Shown in pieces: positions 47,605 through 64,000 of a stretch of DNA of 64,000 nucleotides. The notes under the pieces were generated by a model that was not told the origin of the DNA, did not search any database, and saw nothing but the letters and a program-made list of their open reading frames with translations. This DNA is from Tistlia consotensis USBA 355 (GTDB taxonomy: Bacteria > Pseudomonadota > Alphaproteobacteria > Kiloniellales > DSM-21159), in contig NZ_FWZX01000010.1 of assembly GCF_900177295.1 (NCBI RefSeq), positions 1-64,000 of the forward strand. The letters are read 5' to 3'. Made by a program: the position numbers and the translations under genes. Position 1 is the stretch's first letter. Every line of letters begins with the position of its first letter.

Positions 47605-49203
47605 ATGGACCGCCCAGACGCATTGGACAGGGCCTGGCGCGCCGTCCGGGCCGAGGCCGAGCGGCTCCGGCCGATCCACCTGCGCGAGCTCTTCGCAGCC
47701 GACGCGGGGCGTTTCGGCGGGCTCTGCTTCCGCCTCGACGACCTGACGATCGACCTCTCCAAGGAGAAGCTCGACGGGCAGGCGCTCGCGGCCCTCGTCG
47801 AGCTCGCCCGCGCCGCCGGGGTCGAGGCGCTGCGCGACGCCCTGGTCGCCGGCGAGCCGGTCAACCTGACCGAGGAGCGGGCGGTGCTGCACATGGCGTT
47901 GCGCGGCGGCGCCGAGCCGCCGGCCGGCGACGACGTCGCCGGCACGCTCGACCGCTTCCTGGGCTTCGCGGAAGCGGTGCGGCGGGGCGAGGTCGCGGGC
48001 GCCGGCGGCCCCGTCAGCGACGTCGTCAACATCGGCATCGGCGGCTCGGACCTGGGCCCGGCCATGGCCGCCCGTGCGCTCAGCCCCGACCGCGACGGGC
48101 CGCGGCTGCACTTCGTCTCCAACGTCGACGGCGCGCACCTCGCCGACACGGTCGCCGACCTCGATCCCGCGCGGACCCTGGTGATCGTCTCGTCGAAGAC
48201 CTTCACGACGCTGGAGACCATGGCCAACGCGCGGCTCGCGCGCGACTGGCTCGGCCCCCATGCCGAGAGGCAGATGGCCGCGGTCTCGACCAACCTCGCC
48301 GGCTGCGCCGCGTTCGGCATCCCGGCCGAGCGGGTCTTCGGCTTCTGGGACTGGGTCGGCGGGCGCTACTCGCTCTGGTCGGCGATCGGCCTGTCGCTGG
48401 CGATCGGCATCGGCGCCGCGCGCTTCCGCGCCTTCCTGGCCGGCGCCGCGGCGATGGACCAGCACGTCAGGGAGGCGCCGCTGGCCAGGAACCTGCCGGT
48501 GCTGCTCGGCCTGGTCGGGATCTGGCGGCGCAACGCCCTGGGCTGGCCGACCGTCGCGCTGATCCCCTACGACCAGCGGCTCGAGCGCTTCCCGGCCTAC
48601 GTCCAGCAGCTCGACATGGAATCGAACGGCAAGCGCGTGACCCGCGACGGCCGCCCGGTCGCGACGGCGACCGGCCCGGTGATCTGGGGCGAGCCGGGCA
48701 CCAATGCCCAGCACTCCTTCTTCCAGCTGCTGCACCAGGGCACCGACGTCGTGCCGGTCGACTTCGTCGCCGCCGCCCGGCCGCGCCGGGCCGATCCGGA
48801 GCACCACGCCCTGCTGCTCGCCAACTGCCTCGCCCAGGGCCAGGCCCTGGCCTTCGGCCGCAGCGCCGAGGAGGTCGAGGCCGAGATGACGGCCGCCGGC
48901 CGGAGCCCGGAGGAGATCGCGCGGCTGGTGCCGCACCGCACCTTCCCCGGCGACCGGCCCTCGACGACGATCCTGTTCGGCGAGCTCGACCCCTTCTCGC
49001 TCGGCCGGCTGATCGCGCTCTTCGAGCACAAGGTCTTCGTCCAGGGCGCGATCTGGGACGTCAACTCCTACGACCAGTGGGGCGTCGAGCTCGGCAAGGC
49101 CCTGGCCGGCGCCCTGATCCCCGCGCTGCGCGACGACGCGCCGCTGGCGGGCGACGCCTCGACCCGCGGCCTGGTCGGCCGGATCAAGGAGCTGAAAGGA
49201 TGA
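47605..49203 (+). CDS. pgi: Glucose-6-phosphate isomerase
   Basis: 532 residues. Conserved blocks include [52 protein letters not shown] and [18 protein letters not shown] with the catalytic histidine. Within this operon it links fructose 6-phosphate from the fructokinase to the Zwf reaction. It lies 24 bases after edd and its stop overlaps the eda ATG. Confidence 0.96.
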   Translation: MDRPDALDRAWRAVRAEAERLRPIHLRELFAADAGRFGGLCFRLDDLTIDLSKEKLDGQALAALVELARAAGVEALRDALVAGEPVNLTEERAVLHMALRGGAEPPAGDDVAGTLDRFLGFAEAVRRGEVAGAGGPVSDVVNIGIGGSDLGPAMAARALSPDRDGPRLHFVSNVDGAHLADTVADLDPARTLVIVSSKTFTTLETMANARLARDWLGPHAERQMAAVSTNLAGCAAFGIPAERVFGFWDWVGGRYSLWSAIGLSLAIGIGAARFRAFLAGAAAMDQHVREAPLARNLPVLLGLVGIWRRNALGWPTVALIPYDQRLERFPAYVQQLDMESNGKRVTRDGRPVATATGPVIWGEPGTNAQHSFFQLLHQGTDVVPVDFVAAARPRRADPEHHALLLANCLAQGQALAFGRSAEEVEAEMTAAGRSPEEIARLVPHRTFPGDRPSTTILFGELDPFSLGRLIALFEHKVFVQGAIWDVNSYDQWGVELGKALAGALIPALRDDAPLAGDASTRGLVGRIKELKG

Positions 49204-49853
49204 GCATGCCGCTGTCGATCGCTGAAGTCTGCCGCCTTGCCCCGGTCGTGCCGGTGCTGGTCGTCGAGGAGATCGCCCATGCGGCGCCGCTGGCCCGGGC
49301 GCTGGTCGCCGGCGGCCTCAAGGCCCTGGAGGTGACGCTGCGCACCCCGGCGGCCCTGGAGGCGATCCGGATCATGGCCGAGGCCGCGCCCGGCGCGGTG
49401 GTCGGCGCCGGCACGCTGCGCAGCCCGGCCGACGTGCGCGCCGCCCGCGAGGCCGGGGCCCGCTTCGGCGTCTCGCCCGGGCTCAGCGCCAGGGTGCTCG
49501 ACGCCGCCGAGGAGGCCGGCCTGCCGATGCTGCCCGGCGTCGCGACGCCGAGCGAGGCGATGGCCGGCGCCGAGCGGGGCCTCGAGATCCTGAAGTTCTT
49601 CCCGGCCGAGGCCAATGGCGGCGTGCCGGTGCTCGAGGCCTGGGCCAGCCCGCTCAAGGGGCTGAGCTTCTGCCCGACCGGCGGCATCGGCGCGGCGAAC
49701 GCGCCCGACTACCTGAGGCTGCCCAACGTGCTCTGCGTCGGCGGCTCCTGGGTCGCGCCCAGGGGGCTGGTCGCGGCCGGCGACTGGGCAGCGGTCACCG
49801 CCCTGGCACGGACGGCGGCCGGGCTCGGCGCCGTCGTCCCGGCCAGAGCCTAA
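49200..49853 (+). CDS. eda: KDPG aldolase (2-dehydro-3-deoxyphosphogluconate aldolase)
   Basis: 217-residue class I aldolase. The Schiff-base lysine is in [14 protein letters not shown] (Lys132) and the catalytic glutamate in ALEVTLRTP (Glu44). [13 protein letters not shown] and LPGVATPSE are also typical. It splits KDPG to pyruvate and glyceraldehyde 3-phosphate and is the last gene of the nine-gene operon. The ATG overlaps the pgi stop; a second ATG two codons on is also possible. Confidence 0.95.
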   Translation: MSMPLSIAEVCRLAPVVPVLVVEEIAHAAPLARALVAGGLKALEVTLRTPAALEAIRIMAEAAPGAVVGAGTLRSPADVRAAREAGARFGVSPGLSARVLDAAEEAGLPMLPGVATPSEAMAGAERGLEILKFFPAEANGGVPVLEAWASPLKGLSFCPTGGIGAANAPDYLRLPNVLCVGGSWVAPRGLVAAGDWAAVTALARTAAGLGAVVPARA

Positions 49854-49915
49854 CCGACGCGGCCGGCCGGCAAGGCCGGTCTGCCGCCACGAACGAACGG
49901 GAAGACCGGAGCCGG

Positions 49916-50158
49916 TCAGCGCGCCGGCCGCGCGCCGTCGACGCTGGCTCGTGCGATCCGGGGGATGTCGCAGCGCGCGACGCCGAGATCGGCGAGCCCG
50001 CGGTCGGAGTAGCTCTCGAGCTCGCGGACGATGCGGGCGATCCGGGCTCGACGGTCGGCGGCCAGCAAGGCCCGCTGGCGGAGCTCCGCGATCGCCTGGC
50101 CGAAACGCCGCAGCGGGCTGGCAGGGAAATCGGAGGGGTCGAGGAAGTTGGCGGTCAT
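49916..50158 (-). CDS. DUF1127 small protein
   Basis: 80 residues with the arginine-rich DUF1127 domain at the C-terminus: IARIVRELESYSDRGLADLGVARCDIPRIAR. Small DUF1127 proteins are abundant in Alphaproteobacteria, and some affect phosphate and carbon metabolism through RNA or protein binding. The ATG at 50158 is preceded by GGAA. It is divergent from the LysR gene and lies between the Entner-Doudoroff and glycogen operons. Confidence 0.88.
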   Translation of the reverse strand: MTANFLDPSDFPASPLRRFGQAIAELRQRALLAADRRARIARIVRELESYSDRGLADLGVARCDIPRIARASVDGARPAR

Positions 50159-50371
50159 GATGCAGTTCCTTTCCGTCGCGAGGTCCGGCCGTCCGTCACG
50201 CCGGGGCGGCCCGCATCGTTGGCGGGCGCCCTCCGGCCGGCGACTGTCCTTCGGTCGCCGCGGCACCGGGCCTCTCATGTTGCACTGCACAAATAGGACT
50301 GGCGGCCGGCGCCGCGAAGTCGCTCGCGGGTCGAAGCGCCTGTGCGTCGCCGGCACAGCGGAAGGCAGGGC
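50159..50371. other. Divergent promoter region between DUF1127 gene and LysR gene
   Basis: About 213 bases with no gene. The centre (near 50275-50300, TGCACTGCACAAATAGGAC) is relatively AT-rich and could hold promoters for either direction. I saw no clear LysR T-N11-A palindrome. Confidence 0.4.
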
Positions 50372-51283
50372 ATGGATCTCTCGAGCCAGATGATCCTCTT
50401 CGCCAAGGTCGTCGAGTGCGCAAGCTTCTCGGCGGCGGCGCGCGAGCTGGGCCACACGCCCTCGGCGGTCAGCCGGCAGATCGGCCACCTCGAGGACCGC
50501 CTGCGGGTGCGGCTGCTGAACCGCACCAGCCAGGGCCTCTCGCCGACCGGCGAGGGCAAGGCCTTCTACCGCTCCTGCGCCGACGTCGCGGCGCGCGTCG
50601 CCGAGGCCGAGCGCTTCGCCTCGGCGGTCAGCGCCCATCCCCAGGGCGTGCTGCGGGTCGTCGCGACCGTGGCCTTCGGCAAGGCCCAGCTGATCCCGGT
50701 GCTGCCGGCCTTCCTCGACCGCTACCCCGACCTCCGGGTGTCGCTGGAGCTGACCGACCGGCGGATCGACCTCGCCGAGGACGAGGCGGACGTCGCCGTG
50801 CGCTTCACCGAGCAGCTCGACCAGAGCTCGGTCTTCGCCCGCAAGATCGCCCGGAACCGGCGGGTCATCTGCGCCGCGCCGGCCTATCTCGCGCGCCAGG
50901 GCCCGCCCGAGCGCCAGGCCGATCTCGCCCGGCACAACTGCCTGCGCCTCTCGACCGTGGCGAAGTGGAACGACTGGCACCTGGAGCTGCCGGACGGCGA
51001 GACCCTCTGCCTGCCGAGCGGCAACTTCGAGGCCAACAGCGCCGACGCGATCTACCACGCGGCGCTCGCCGGAATCGGCGTCGCACGGCTTTCGACCTAC
51101 CTGATCGGCGGCGACCTCGAGAGCGGCCGGCTGGTCCGGCTGCTGCCCGACTATGCCGACGAGAGCTCCGACATCCTGGCCCTCTATGCCGACAAGCGGA
51201 ACCTTCCGGCCAAGGTGCGCCTGTTCATCGACTATCTTGTCGGCTGCTTCTCGCCGGTGCCGCCCTGGGAGAAGGAGCCGTGA
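50372..51283 (+). CDS. LysR-family transcriptional regulator
   Basis: 303 residues. The winged helix-turn-helix is FAKVVECASFSAAARELGHTPSAVSRQIGHLEDRLRVRLLNR, and the effector domain follows (GVLRVVATVAFGKAQLIPVLPAFLDRYPDL). The effector domain resembles the CrgA/AphB-like subgroup. I used the ATG at 50372 (AGGCAGGG upstream). It is divergent from the DUF1127 gene and upstream of the glycogen operon, but LysR regulators typically control the divergent gene. The target is unproven. Confidence 0.9.
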   Translation: MDLSSQMILFAKVVECASFSAAARELGHTPSAVSRQIGHLEDRLRVRLLNRTSQGLSPTGEGKAFYRSCADVAARVAEAERFASAVSAHPQGVLRVVATVAFGKAQLIPVLPAFLDRYPDLRVSLELTDRRIDLAEDEADVAVRFTEQLDQSSVFARKIARNRRVICAAPAYLARQGPPERQADLARHNCLRLSTVAKWNDWHLELPDGETLCLPSGNFEANSADAIYHAALAGIGVARLSTYLIGGDLESGRLVRLLPDYADESSDILALYADKRNLPAKVRLFIDYLVGCFSPVPPWEKEP

Positions 51284-51293
51284 CGGAAAGCCA

Positions 51294-51325
51294 GATTATA
51301 AAACCACTCTGATTTAGTTATTGAC
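51294..51325 (+). promoter_or_regulatory. Shared operator/promoter element upstream of glgP
   Basis: AT-rich block ending TGATTTAGTTATTGAC, a near-copy of the block before frcB (39530-39561). A second match, ATGGC-TC-TG-C, follows at the same distance (19 bases from TTGAC to ATGGC) in both regions. TTGACA here could be the -35 of the glycogen operon. Confidence 0.65.
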
Positions 51326-51379
51326 AGCGACACCCCGCTATGGCCTCTTGGCGCCGCGGGAGAAAGGGACAGGGAGCAG

Positions 51380-53815
<2,436 letters not shown>

Positions 53816-53883
53816 GCGGCTGCCCGGCCGGGCGCTCGGCCGGCAGGCGGACAAAGAGAACAATCAGGGGAAGGGAGACGGAA

Positions 53884-55146
53884 ATGCCCGACGCGTCGCA
53901 CCATCAGATCGCCCGGTACTCCATGGCCTTCGTCCTGGCCGGCGGCCGCGGCAGCCGCCTGAAGGAGCTGACCGACAGGCGCGCCAAGCCCGCCGTCCCC
54001 TTCGGCGGCAAGAGCCGGATCGTCGACTTCGCCCTGTCGAACGCGATCAACTCGGGCATCCGGCGCATCGGCGTCGCGACCCAGTACAAGGCGCATTCGC
54101 TGATCCGCCACCTGCAGCGCGGCTGGAACTTCCTGAGCACCGACCGCGGCGAGGGTCTGGACATCCTGCCGGCCTCGCAGCGCGTCGACGAGCGCAACTG
54201 GTACCTCGGCACCGCCGACGCGGTGTTCCAGAACGTTGACATCATCCAGAGCTACGCGCCCGAGTACATCCTGATCCTGGCCGGCGACCACATCTACAAG
54301 CAGGACTACGAGATCATGCTGGCCCAGCACGTCGAGAGCGGCGCCGACGTCACCGTCGGCTGCGTCGAGGTGCCGCGCGAGGAGGCCTCGGCCTTCGGCG
54401 TCATGCACATCGACGAGAGCCAGCGCATCATCGACTTCCTGGAGAAGCCGGCCGATCCGCCCGGCATGCCCGGTGCGCCGGACAAGGCGCTCGCCTCGAT
54501 GGGCATCTACGTGTTCCGCTCGGAGCACCTGATCGAGCGGCTGCGCGCCGACGCGGCGGACCCGGCCTCGAGCCACGACTTCGGCAGGGACATCATCCCG
54601 GCGATCGTCCGCGAGGGCGGTGCCGTCGCCCACAAGCTCAGCGACTCCTGCGTGCGCGACGGGCCGGAGGCCGAGGTCTACTGGCGCGACGTCGGCACCA
54701 TCGACGCCTACTGGCGGGCCAACATCGACCTGACCGACTTCAATCCCGGCCTCGACCTCTACGACCGCCGCTGGCCGATCTGGACCCATGCCGAGATCAC
54801 GCCGCCGGCCAAGTTCATCCACGACGAGGAGGACCGGCGCGGCTCGGCGACCAGCTCGATGGTCTCGGGCGGCTGCATCATCTCGGGCAGCCACGTCGAC
54901 CAGAGCCTGCTGTTCACCCATGTCCGCTGCCACTCCTACGGCAGCCTGTCGCGGGTCGTCGCCCTGCCCTGGGTCGAGATCGGCCGGCACGCGCGCCTCA
55001 AGGACGTCGTGATCGACCGCGGCGTGCACATTCCCGAGGGCCTGACCGTGGGCGAGGATCCGGCGCTCGACGCCCGGCGCTTCCGCCGCACCGAGGGTGG
55101 CGTCTGCCTGATCACCCAGCCGATGATCGACGCCTTGGGCCAGTAG
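53884..55146 (+). CDS. glgC: Glucose-1-phosphate adenylyltransferase (ADP-glucose pyrophosphorylase)
   Basis: 420 residues. The nucleotidyltransferase start is [28 protein letters not shown], the activator and substrate sites follow in [12 protein letters not shown] and [13 protein letters not shown], and the C-terminus is a beta-helix. It makes ADP-glucose for GlgA and is usually the regulated step of glycogen synthesis. It lies 68 bases after glgP with a GGGAGAC ribosome site. Confidence 0.96.
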   Translation: MPDASHHQIARYSMAFVLAGGRGSRLKELTDRRAKPAVPFGGKSRIVDFALSNAINSGIRRIGVATQYKAHSLIRHLQRGWNFLSTDRGEGLDILPASQRVDERNWYLGTADAVFQNVDIIQSYAPEYILILAGDHIYKQDYEIMLAQHVESGADVTVGCVEVPREEASAFGVMHIDESQRIIDFLEKPADPPGMPGAPDKALASMGIYVFRSEHLIERLRADAADPASSHDFGRDIIPAIVREGGAVAHKLSDSCVRDGPEAEVYWRDVGTIDAYWRANIDLTDFNPGLDLYDRRWPIWTHAEITPPAKFIHDEEDRRGSATSSMVSGGCIISGSHVDQSLLFTHVRCHSYGSLSRVVALPWVEIGRHARLKDVVIDRGVHIPEGLTVGEDPALDARRFRRTEGGVCLITQPMIDALGQ

Positions 55147-55171
55147 GCCGGCCGTCTTGGGGGAGTAGGGA

Positions 55172-59864
<4,693 letters not shown>

Positions 59865-59912
59865 CGGGGCGAGCTCAGGGGAGGCGGCGCGAACTCATCC
59901 CGTCCCCGCAGA

Positions 59913-60089
59913 CCGTCATCCCGGAAGCCGCCTTGCCCGACAGCTCTGCTGTCGGCGGCAAAGCGAGCTGTCCGGGATCCAGGGCCATGAGCTCCGTCGT
60001 CCGAGCGCTTGGCCCTGGATCCCGGGTCGCAAGGCTCGCCATCCGAAAGCCTCACGGCTTTCGGGCTCGCCTAACGCCCGGGATGACGG
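59913..60089. repeat. Nested palindromic repeat unit
   Basis: Outer arms CCGTCATCCCGG (59913-59924) and CCGGGATGACGG (60078-60089) are perfect inverted repeats. Inside lie a second perfect pair, CCGGGATCCAGGGCCA (59972-59987) and TGGCCCTGGATCCCGG (60010-60025), and a hairpin CCGAAAGCC/GGCTTTCGG (60043-60064). Repeats with these CATCCCGG and CTGGATCCCGG arms are widespread in Proteobacterial intergenic DNA. It fills the gap between two convergent genes. Confidence 0.8.
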
Positions 60090-60105
60090 ATGGGAGACGG
60101 ATGCG

Positions 60106-60130
60106 AAAAGGGGCGCCGACGGCGCCCCCT
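60106..60130 (-). terminator. Rho-independent terminator for the ABC importer operon
   Basis: Read on the minus strand: GGGGCGCC, loop GTC, GGCGCCCC followed by TTTT. It lies about 30 bases after the stop of the binding-protein gene, the last gene of its operon. Confidence 0.75.
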
Positions 60131-60158
60131 CTCCTTGTCGCGGCCCCGCGCGCGGCAA

Positions 60159-61166
60159 CTACATCTTGCCGGTCGCCTTCTCCCAGATCGCGTGGGTCCA
60201 GGCGCCCTCCGGCTTCTTGGTGATCACCTGGTCCGACTGGCCGCCGAGCAGCACGTCGACCGTCCGCTCGTAGGCCTTGGGGTCGAGCCAGCCGATGCCC
60301 TTGTCGCCCGGCGTGATCAGCTTGGCGATCTCGCCGGCCATCTGCTTCTGGTGATGCTCGGTCTGGGCGCCGGTGGTGTCGTTATCCAGGGTGATCATCG
60401 CCGCCTCGTCGGGATGCTCGCGGGCGTACTCCCAGCCCTTGATCGAGGCCTTGACGAAGCGCGCCAGCTTGTCGGCCATCGCCGGGTCCTTGACGTTGGC
60501 GTCGGTCGTGTAGAGGCCGTCCTCCAGGGTCGCGACGCCCTGGTCCTCGTACTTGAAGACGATCAGCTCGTCGGCCGGGATGCCGGCGTCGATGACCTGC
60601 CAGTACTCGTTGTAGGTCATGGTCGAGATGCAGGCCGCCTGCTTCTGCAGCAGCGGATCGACGTTGAAGCCCTGCTTCAGCACCGTCACCCCGTCGGCGC
60701 CGCCCTTGGTCGAGTAGCCGAGCTTGGCCATCCAGGCCAGGAAGGGATACTCGTTGCCGTAGAACCAGACGCCCAGGGTCTTGCCCTTGAAGTCGGCCGG
60801 CGTCTTGACGCCGCTGTCCTTGCGGCAGGTCAGCTCCATGCCCGAGCGGTTGAAGACCTGGGCGATGTTGACGATCGGCACGCCCTTCTCGCGCGCGGCC
60901 AGGGCGTCGGGCATCCAGTTGACGATCACGTCGGCGCCGCCGCCGGCCAGGACCTGGACCGGGCTGATGTCCGGGCCGCCCGGCTTGATCGTGACGTCGA
61001 GCCCCTCGTCCTTGTAGAAGCCCTTGTCCTGGGCGACGAAGTAGCCGCCGAACTGGGCCTGTGTCACCCACTTCAGCTGCAGCGTCAGCTTGTCGGCCGC
61101 CTGGGCCGAGAGCGTCATCCCGACGACCGCGGCGGCGGCCAGGATGCCGGTTGCGAACCTGTTCAT
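60159..61166 (-). CDS. NMT1/THI5-like ABC substrate-binding protein
   Basis: 335 residues. A signal peptide (FATGILAAAAVVGMTLSAQAA) precedes an NMT1/THI5-like binding fold: LQLKWVTQAQFGGYFVAQDKGFYKDEGLDVTI, VVNIAQVFNRSGMEL and GKTLGVWFYGNEYPFLAW. Related proteins bind pyrimidine compounds such as hydroxymethylpyrimidine precursors, and others serve nitrate, sulfonates or riboflavin. Proximity of a dihydropyrimidinase favours a pyrimidine or hydantoin ligand. It is the last gene of the importer operon, followed by a terminator. Confidence 0.88.
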   Translation of the reverse strand: MNRFATGILAAAAVVGMTLSAQAADKLTLQLKWVTQAQFGGYFVAQDKGFYKDEGLDVTIKPGGPDISPVQVLAGGGADVIVNWMPDALAAREKGVPIVNIAQVFNRSGMELTCRKDSGVKTPADFKGKTLGVWFYGNEYPFLAWMAKLGYSTKGGADGVTVLKQGFNVDPLLQKQAACISTMTYNEYWQVIDAGIPADELIVFKYEDQGVATLEDGLYTTDANVKDPAMADKLARFVKASIKGWEYAREHPDEAAMITLDNDTTGAQTEHHQKQMAGEIAKLITPGDKGIGWLDPKAYERTVDVLLGGQSDQVITKKPEGAWTHAIWEKATGKM

Positions 61167-61243
61167 CTCTTCTCAAAGCCTCCCGTTTGGTTCCCGAGAA
61201 AGTCCAGCGGCCGCGTCCGGTTCTTGCTGCCGGCGCGCTGCCG

Positions 61244-62428
61244 TCACGTCCCCCCCTTGCGATAGGACGGATGCCAGAAGGTCAGCATCCGCTCGACCAG
61301 GGCCAGAGCGCCGTAGAACAGCGAGCCGGAGACGGCCGCCACGGCGATCGTCGCCCAGACCATCTCGACGTTGAGCCGCCCGACCTCGGTCGAGATGCGG
61401 AAGCCCATGCCGACGATCGGGGTGCCGAAGAACTCGGCGACGATGGCGCCGATCAGCGCCAGGGTCGAGTTGATCTTCAGCGCGTTGAAGACGAAGGGCA
61501 GGGCCGCCGGCAGGCGCAGCTTGACCAGGGTCTGCCGGTAGCTGGCACCGTAGGAGCGCATCAGGTCGCCGACGATCCGGTCGCTCGCCGCGAGCCCGGC
61601 CATGGTGTTGATCAGCATCGGGAAGAAGGTCATCACGACGATCACCGCCGCCTTCGACGGCCAGTCGAAGCCGAACCACATGACCATGATCGGCGCGATG
61701 CCGACGATCGGGATCGCGCCGGCCAGGCTGCCGAGCGGCAGCAGGCCGCGCTGCAGGAAGGGCACCCGGTCGATCAGCAGGGCGACGGCGAAGCCCGAGG
61801 CCGAGCCGAGCGCGAAGCCGGCCAGCACCGCCTTGAGGAAGGTCTGCCGGAAGTCGGCCCACAGCGTCCCGGTGCTGGCCGCCGCGACGCTCCAGATGTC
61901 GCTCGGCGCCGGCAGCAGCACCTTCGGCACCGCGAAGCCGATGGTCAGCAGCTGCCAGAGGTAGAGCAGCCAGAGGCCGAACAGCAGCGGCACGACGAGG
62001 CCCTGGGCGCGCGCCAGCAGCCGGCTCGCCGGCCGCTGCTCCGACAGCAGCTCGAGCGCCCGCCAGGCCAGCCAGCCGAGCCCCGCCAGATAGACCCAGA
62101 GGCCCGGCGAGACGCTGCCGGTCTCCAGCGTGCCGCCGACCGCGGTCAGCGGCCCGAGGGCGCCGAGGATCACGGCGAGCGCGGCCAGCAGCGCCGCCGG
62201 GCCGCCGTGCGGCCGCCGCAGGCCCAGGACCAGGGCGGCGGCCAGCGCGACCAGGCCGCTGGCCAGCAGCAGGGGCCGCTCGAGCCAGCCGACGGCGGCA
62301 CCGTCGAGGCGACCGACCGGCAGCGCGAAGGCGACGAGCAGCGCCACGGCCGCGGCGCCGTCGCCGAGACGGCTGCCCGGGCCACCGGCCAGGCGGCTGG
62401 CGGAGCGCGCGGCGAGCCGGTCGCTCAT
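61244..62428 (-). CDS. ABC importer permease with extra N-terminal helices
   Basis: 394 residues, about 130 more than usual for SsuC/ThiX-type permeases. The core (from about residue 140) has the binding-protein-dependent signature, EAA-like loop SYGASYRQTLVKLRLPAALPFVFNALKINSTLALIGAIVAEF shortened here to its recognisable blocks. The first ~135 residues add four hydrophobic segments. The ATG overlaps the preceding permease stop as ATGA. It partners with that permease and the ATPase upstream. Confidence 0.88.
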   Translation of the reverse strand: MSDRLAARSASRLAGGPGSRLGDGAAAVALLVAFALPVGRLDGAAVGWLERPLLLASGLVALAAALVLGLRRPHGGPAALLAALAVILGALGPLTAVGGTLETGSVSPGLWVYLAGLGWLAWRALELLSEQRPASRLLARAQGLVVPLLFGLWLLYLWQLLTIGFAVPKVLLPAPSDIWSVAAASTGTLWADFRQTFLKAVLAGFALGSASGFAVALLIDRVPFLQRGLLPLGSLAGAIPIVGIAPIMVMWFGFDWPSKAAVIVVMTFFPMLINTMAGLAASDRIVGDLMRSYGASYRQTLVKLRLPAALPFVFNALKINSTLALIGAIVAEFFGTPIVGMGFRISTEVGRLNVEMVWATIAVAAVSGSLFYGALALVERMLTFWHPSYRKGGT

Positions 62429-63363
62429 CTGTCCGCTCCCGCCACGGCGCCACCGGTCGCGCGCAGGGTCAGGCGCTCGGCGAGGCCGACGGCGAAGACC
62501 AGGGCCATGCCGAGCAGCGAGGCCATGACCAGGGCCGCCCAGATCTGCACGGTCTGGCCGTAGTAGCTGCCGGTCAGCAGGCGCGCGCCGAGCCCGGCGA
62601 CGGCGCCGGTCGGCAGCTCGCCCACGATGGCGCCGACCAGGCTGATCGCGACCGCGACCTTGAGGCTGGCGAAGAGGAAGGGCAGCGAGGCCGGCCAACG
62701 CAGCTTCCAGAAGACCTGCGCGGCGCCGGCCGAGTAGGTGCGCATCAGGTCGAGCTGGAGCGTCTCCGGCGAGCGCAGCCCCTTGACCATGCCGATCGCC
62801 ACCGGGAAGAAGCAGAGGTACATCGAGATGATCGCCTTCGGCAGCAGGCCGGTCAGGCCCAGGTTGCCGAGCACGACGACGATCATCGGCGCGATCGCCA
62901 GGATCGGCACGGTCTGGGAGGCGATGATCCAGGGCAGCAGGCTGCGGTCGAGGGTGCGCAGGTGGACGACGCCGACCGCCAGCAGGATGCCGAGCAGCGA
63001 GCCCAGGACGAAGCCGACCAGCGTCGCCGAGAGCGTCACCCAGGCGTGGTAGACGAGGCTGCGCTTGGAGGTGATGCGGGTGTCGAAGACCGTCTTCTTC
63101 AGCTCCATCGCGACCTGGTCGGGCGCCGGCAGGACCGGCCGCTCCATCGACCAGGCCGCCGCGACCAGATCGAGGCTGCTCCAGTCCTGATGGGCGCGCT
63201 CGAAGCGCTCGATGACCTGCGGCGCGTTGAGATAGACCGCGCCGGCGTACCAGAGCGCGAGGATCGCCAGCAGCACCGTCGCCAGCGGCAGCGCCCGGCC
63301 GCCGCCGAGCCGGCCGAGGCCGGCGAGGCCGGCCGGCCGCGCCTGCGCCAGCACGTCAGTCAT
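62425..63363 (-). CDS. ABC importer permease
   Basis: 312 residues. Six or so helices with the BPD-transport signature (TYSAGAAQVFWKLRWPASLPFLFASLKVAVAISLVGAIVGE includes the EAA-type loop). SLVYHAWVTLSATLVGFVLGSLLGILLAV begins the core domain. It is encoded between the ATPase and the second permease with overlaps on both sides, so the importer probably uses a permease heterodimer. Confidence 0.9.
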   Translation of the reverse strand: MTDVLAQARPAGLAGLGRLGGGRALPLATVLLAILALWYAGAVYLNAPQVIERFERAHQDWSSLDLVAAAWSMERPVLPAPDQVAMELKKTVFDTRITSKRSLVYHAWVTLSATLVGFVLGSLLGILLAVGVVHLRTLDRSLLPWIIASQTVPILAIAPMIVVVLGNLGLTGLLPKAIISMYLCFFPVAIGMVKGLRSPETLQLDLMRTYSAGAAQVFWKLRWPASLPFLFASLKVAVAISLVGAIVGELPTGAVAGLGARLLTGSYYGQTVQIWAALVMASLLGMALVFAVGLAERLTLRATGGAVAGADR

Positions 63364-64000
63364 AGCTGTGCCCGGCGCGCAGGCCCTCGCGCACCTCGTG
63401 CGCGATCTCCAGGAACTCCGGCGTCTCGCGCAGGTCGAGGTTGCGCTCGCGCGGCAGCCGGGCGCAGTCGATGATCCGGGTGACCCGGCCCGGGCGCGGC
63501 GACATCACGACGATGCGGGTCGAGAGGAAGACCGCCTCGGGGATCGAGTGGGTGACGAAGACCACGGTCTTGCCGGTCCGCGCCCAGAGTTCCAGCAGCT
63601 CGACGTTGAGCTTGTCGCGGGTGATCTCGTCGAGCGCCCCGAAGGGCTCGTCCATCAGCAGCAGCTTGGGCTCGAAGGAGAGCGCGCGGGCGATCGAGAC
63701 GCGCTGCTGCATGCCGCCGGACAGCTGCCAGGGGTACTTCTTCTCGAAGCCCGACAGGCCGACCATCTCCAGGTAGCGGCGCGCGCGCGCGGCCCGCTCC
63801 TCCTTCGGCAGGCCGATGATCTCGAGCGGCAGCTGCAGGTTGCGCTCGACGTTGCGCCAGGGATAGAGCGCCGGCGCCTGGAAGACGTAGCCGTAGCCGC
63901 GCGCCAGGCGGTTCGCCTCGGGGCTGAGGCCGTTGACGGTGATCCGGCCGGCGCTCGCCCGCTCGAGATCGGCGATGACCCGCAGCAGCGTGGTCTTGCC
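63356..64000 (-). CDS. ABC importer ATPase, C-terminal part (cut by window edge)
   Basis: The last 214 codons of an ATPase of the SsuB/TauB/ThiY-associated type. The visible part starts inside Walker A (GKTTLLRVIADLE) and includes the Q-loop (YVFQAPALYPWRNVERN), signature (LSGGMQQRVSIARAL) and Walker B (LLLMDEPFGALD). The N-terminus lies beyond position 64000. It overlaps the next permease gene by eight bases. Confidence 0.92.
   Translation of the reverse strand, partial: GKTTLLRVIADLERASAGRITVNGLSPEANRLARGYGYVFQAPALYPWRNVERNLQLPLEIIGLPKEERAARARRYLEMVGLSGFEKKYPWQLSGGMQQRVSIARALSFEPKLLLMDEPFGALDEITRDKLNVELLELWARTGKTVVFVTHSIPEAVFLSTRIVVMSPRPGRVTRIIDCARLPRERNLDLRETPEFLEIAHEVREGLRAGHSYD

Overview
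This window is very GC-rich, with tightly packed genes that often overlap by ATGA or TGATG. The gene content (FrcBCA-type fructose uptake, an Entner-Doudoroff operon, PcaIJF, a DUF1127 protein and a group 3b-type [NiFe] hydrogenase) points to a free-living alphaproteobacterium with versatile carbon use. The genus cannot be told from the sequence alone. No rRNA, tRNA or CRISPR array was seen. A transposase fragment runs off the left edge.

Layout. (1) 0-3.3 kb: IS1182-type transposase fragment, then pcaI-pcaJ-pcaF for the end of the beta-ketoadipate pathway. (2) 3.6-13.2 kb: a hydrogen and metal island. It holds a soluble bidirectional-type hydrogenase operon (FeS subunit, cNMP-binding protein, diaphorase subunit, small and large subunits, maturation protease), a cbiMNQO metal importer behind a cobalamin riboswitch, nikR, and hupE behind a perfect NikR operator. 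(3) 13.2-17.5 kb: housekeeping and stress genes (universal stress protein, FtsH, NUDIX hydrolase, cupredoxin, gamma-carbonic anhydrase-like protein). (4) 17.5-34.2 kb: a run of genes all on the minus strand. It starts with a sugar-type ABC importer with unusually extended permeases, then a microbial-rhodopsin homologue whose retinal-binding lysine is arginine, an SPFH/flotillin-like protein, a four-helix membrane protein, a sodium:solute-type symporter, an SCP2-like protein, an alpha/beta hydrolase, a lactonase-like metallohydrolase, an IclR regulator, a class III CoA-transferase and a CitE-like lyase. (5) 34.7-38.2 kb: a peptidoglycan-binding-domain protein and two sugar-oxidation enzymes. 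(6) 38.2-49.9 kb: a ROK repressor divergent from frcB-frcC-frcA-frcK-zwf-pgl-edd-pgi-eda, a complete route from external fructose to pyruvate and glyceraldehyde 3-phosphate. (7) 49.9-58.3 kb: DUF1127 protein, LysR regulator, and glgP-glgC-glgA-pgm for glycogen turnover. (8) 58.4-64 kb: dihydropyrimidinase and, convergent with it, an NMT1/THI5-like ABC importer running off the right edge.

The most unusual item is the lysine-less rhodopsin homologue (27413-28114, minus) in its membrane-protein neighbourhood. It keeps the carboxylate and aromatic residues of the retinal pocket and proton path but cannot form a Schiff base with retinal at the normal position. Other strong signals are a textbook NikR box before hupE, a cobalamin riboswitch before the metal importer, and a promoter-region element shared by the fructose/Entner-Doudoroff and glycogen operons, which suggests one regulator controls both.
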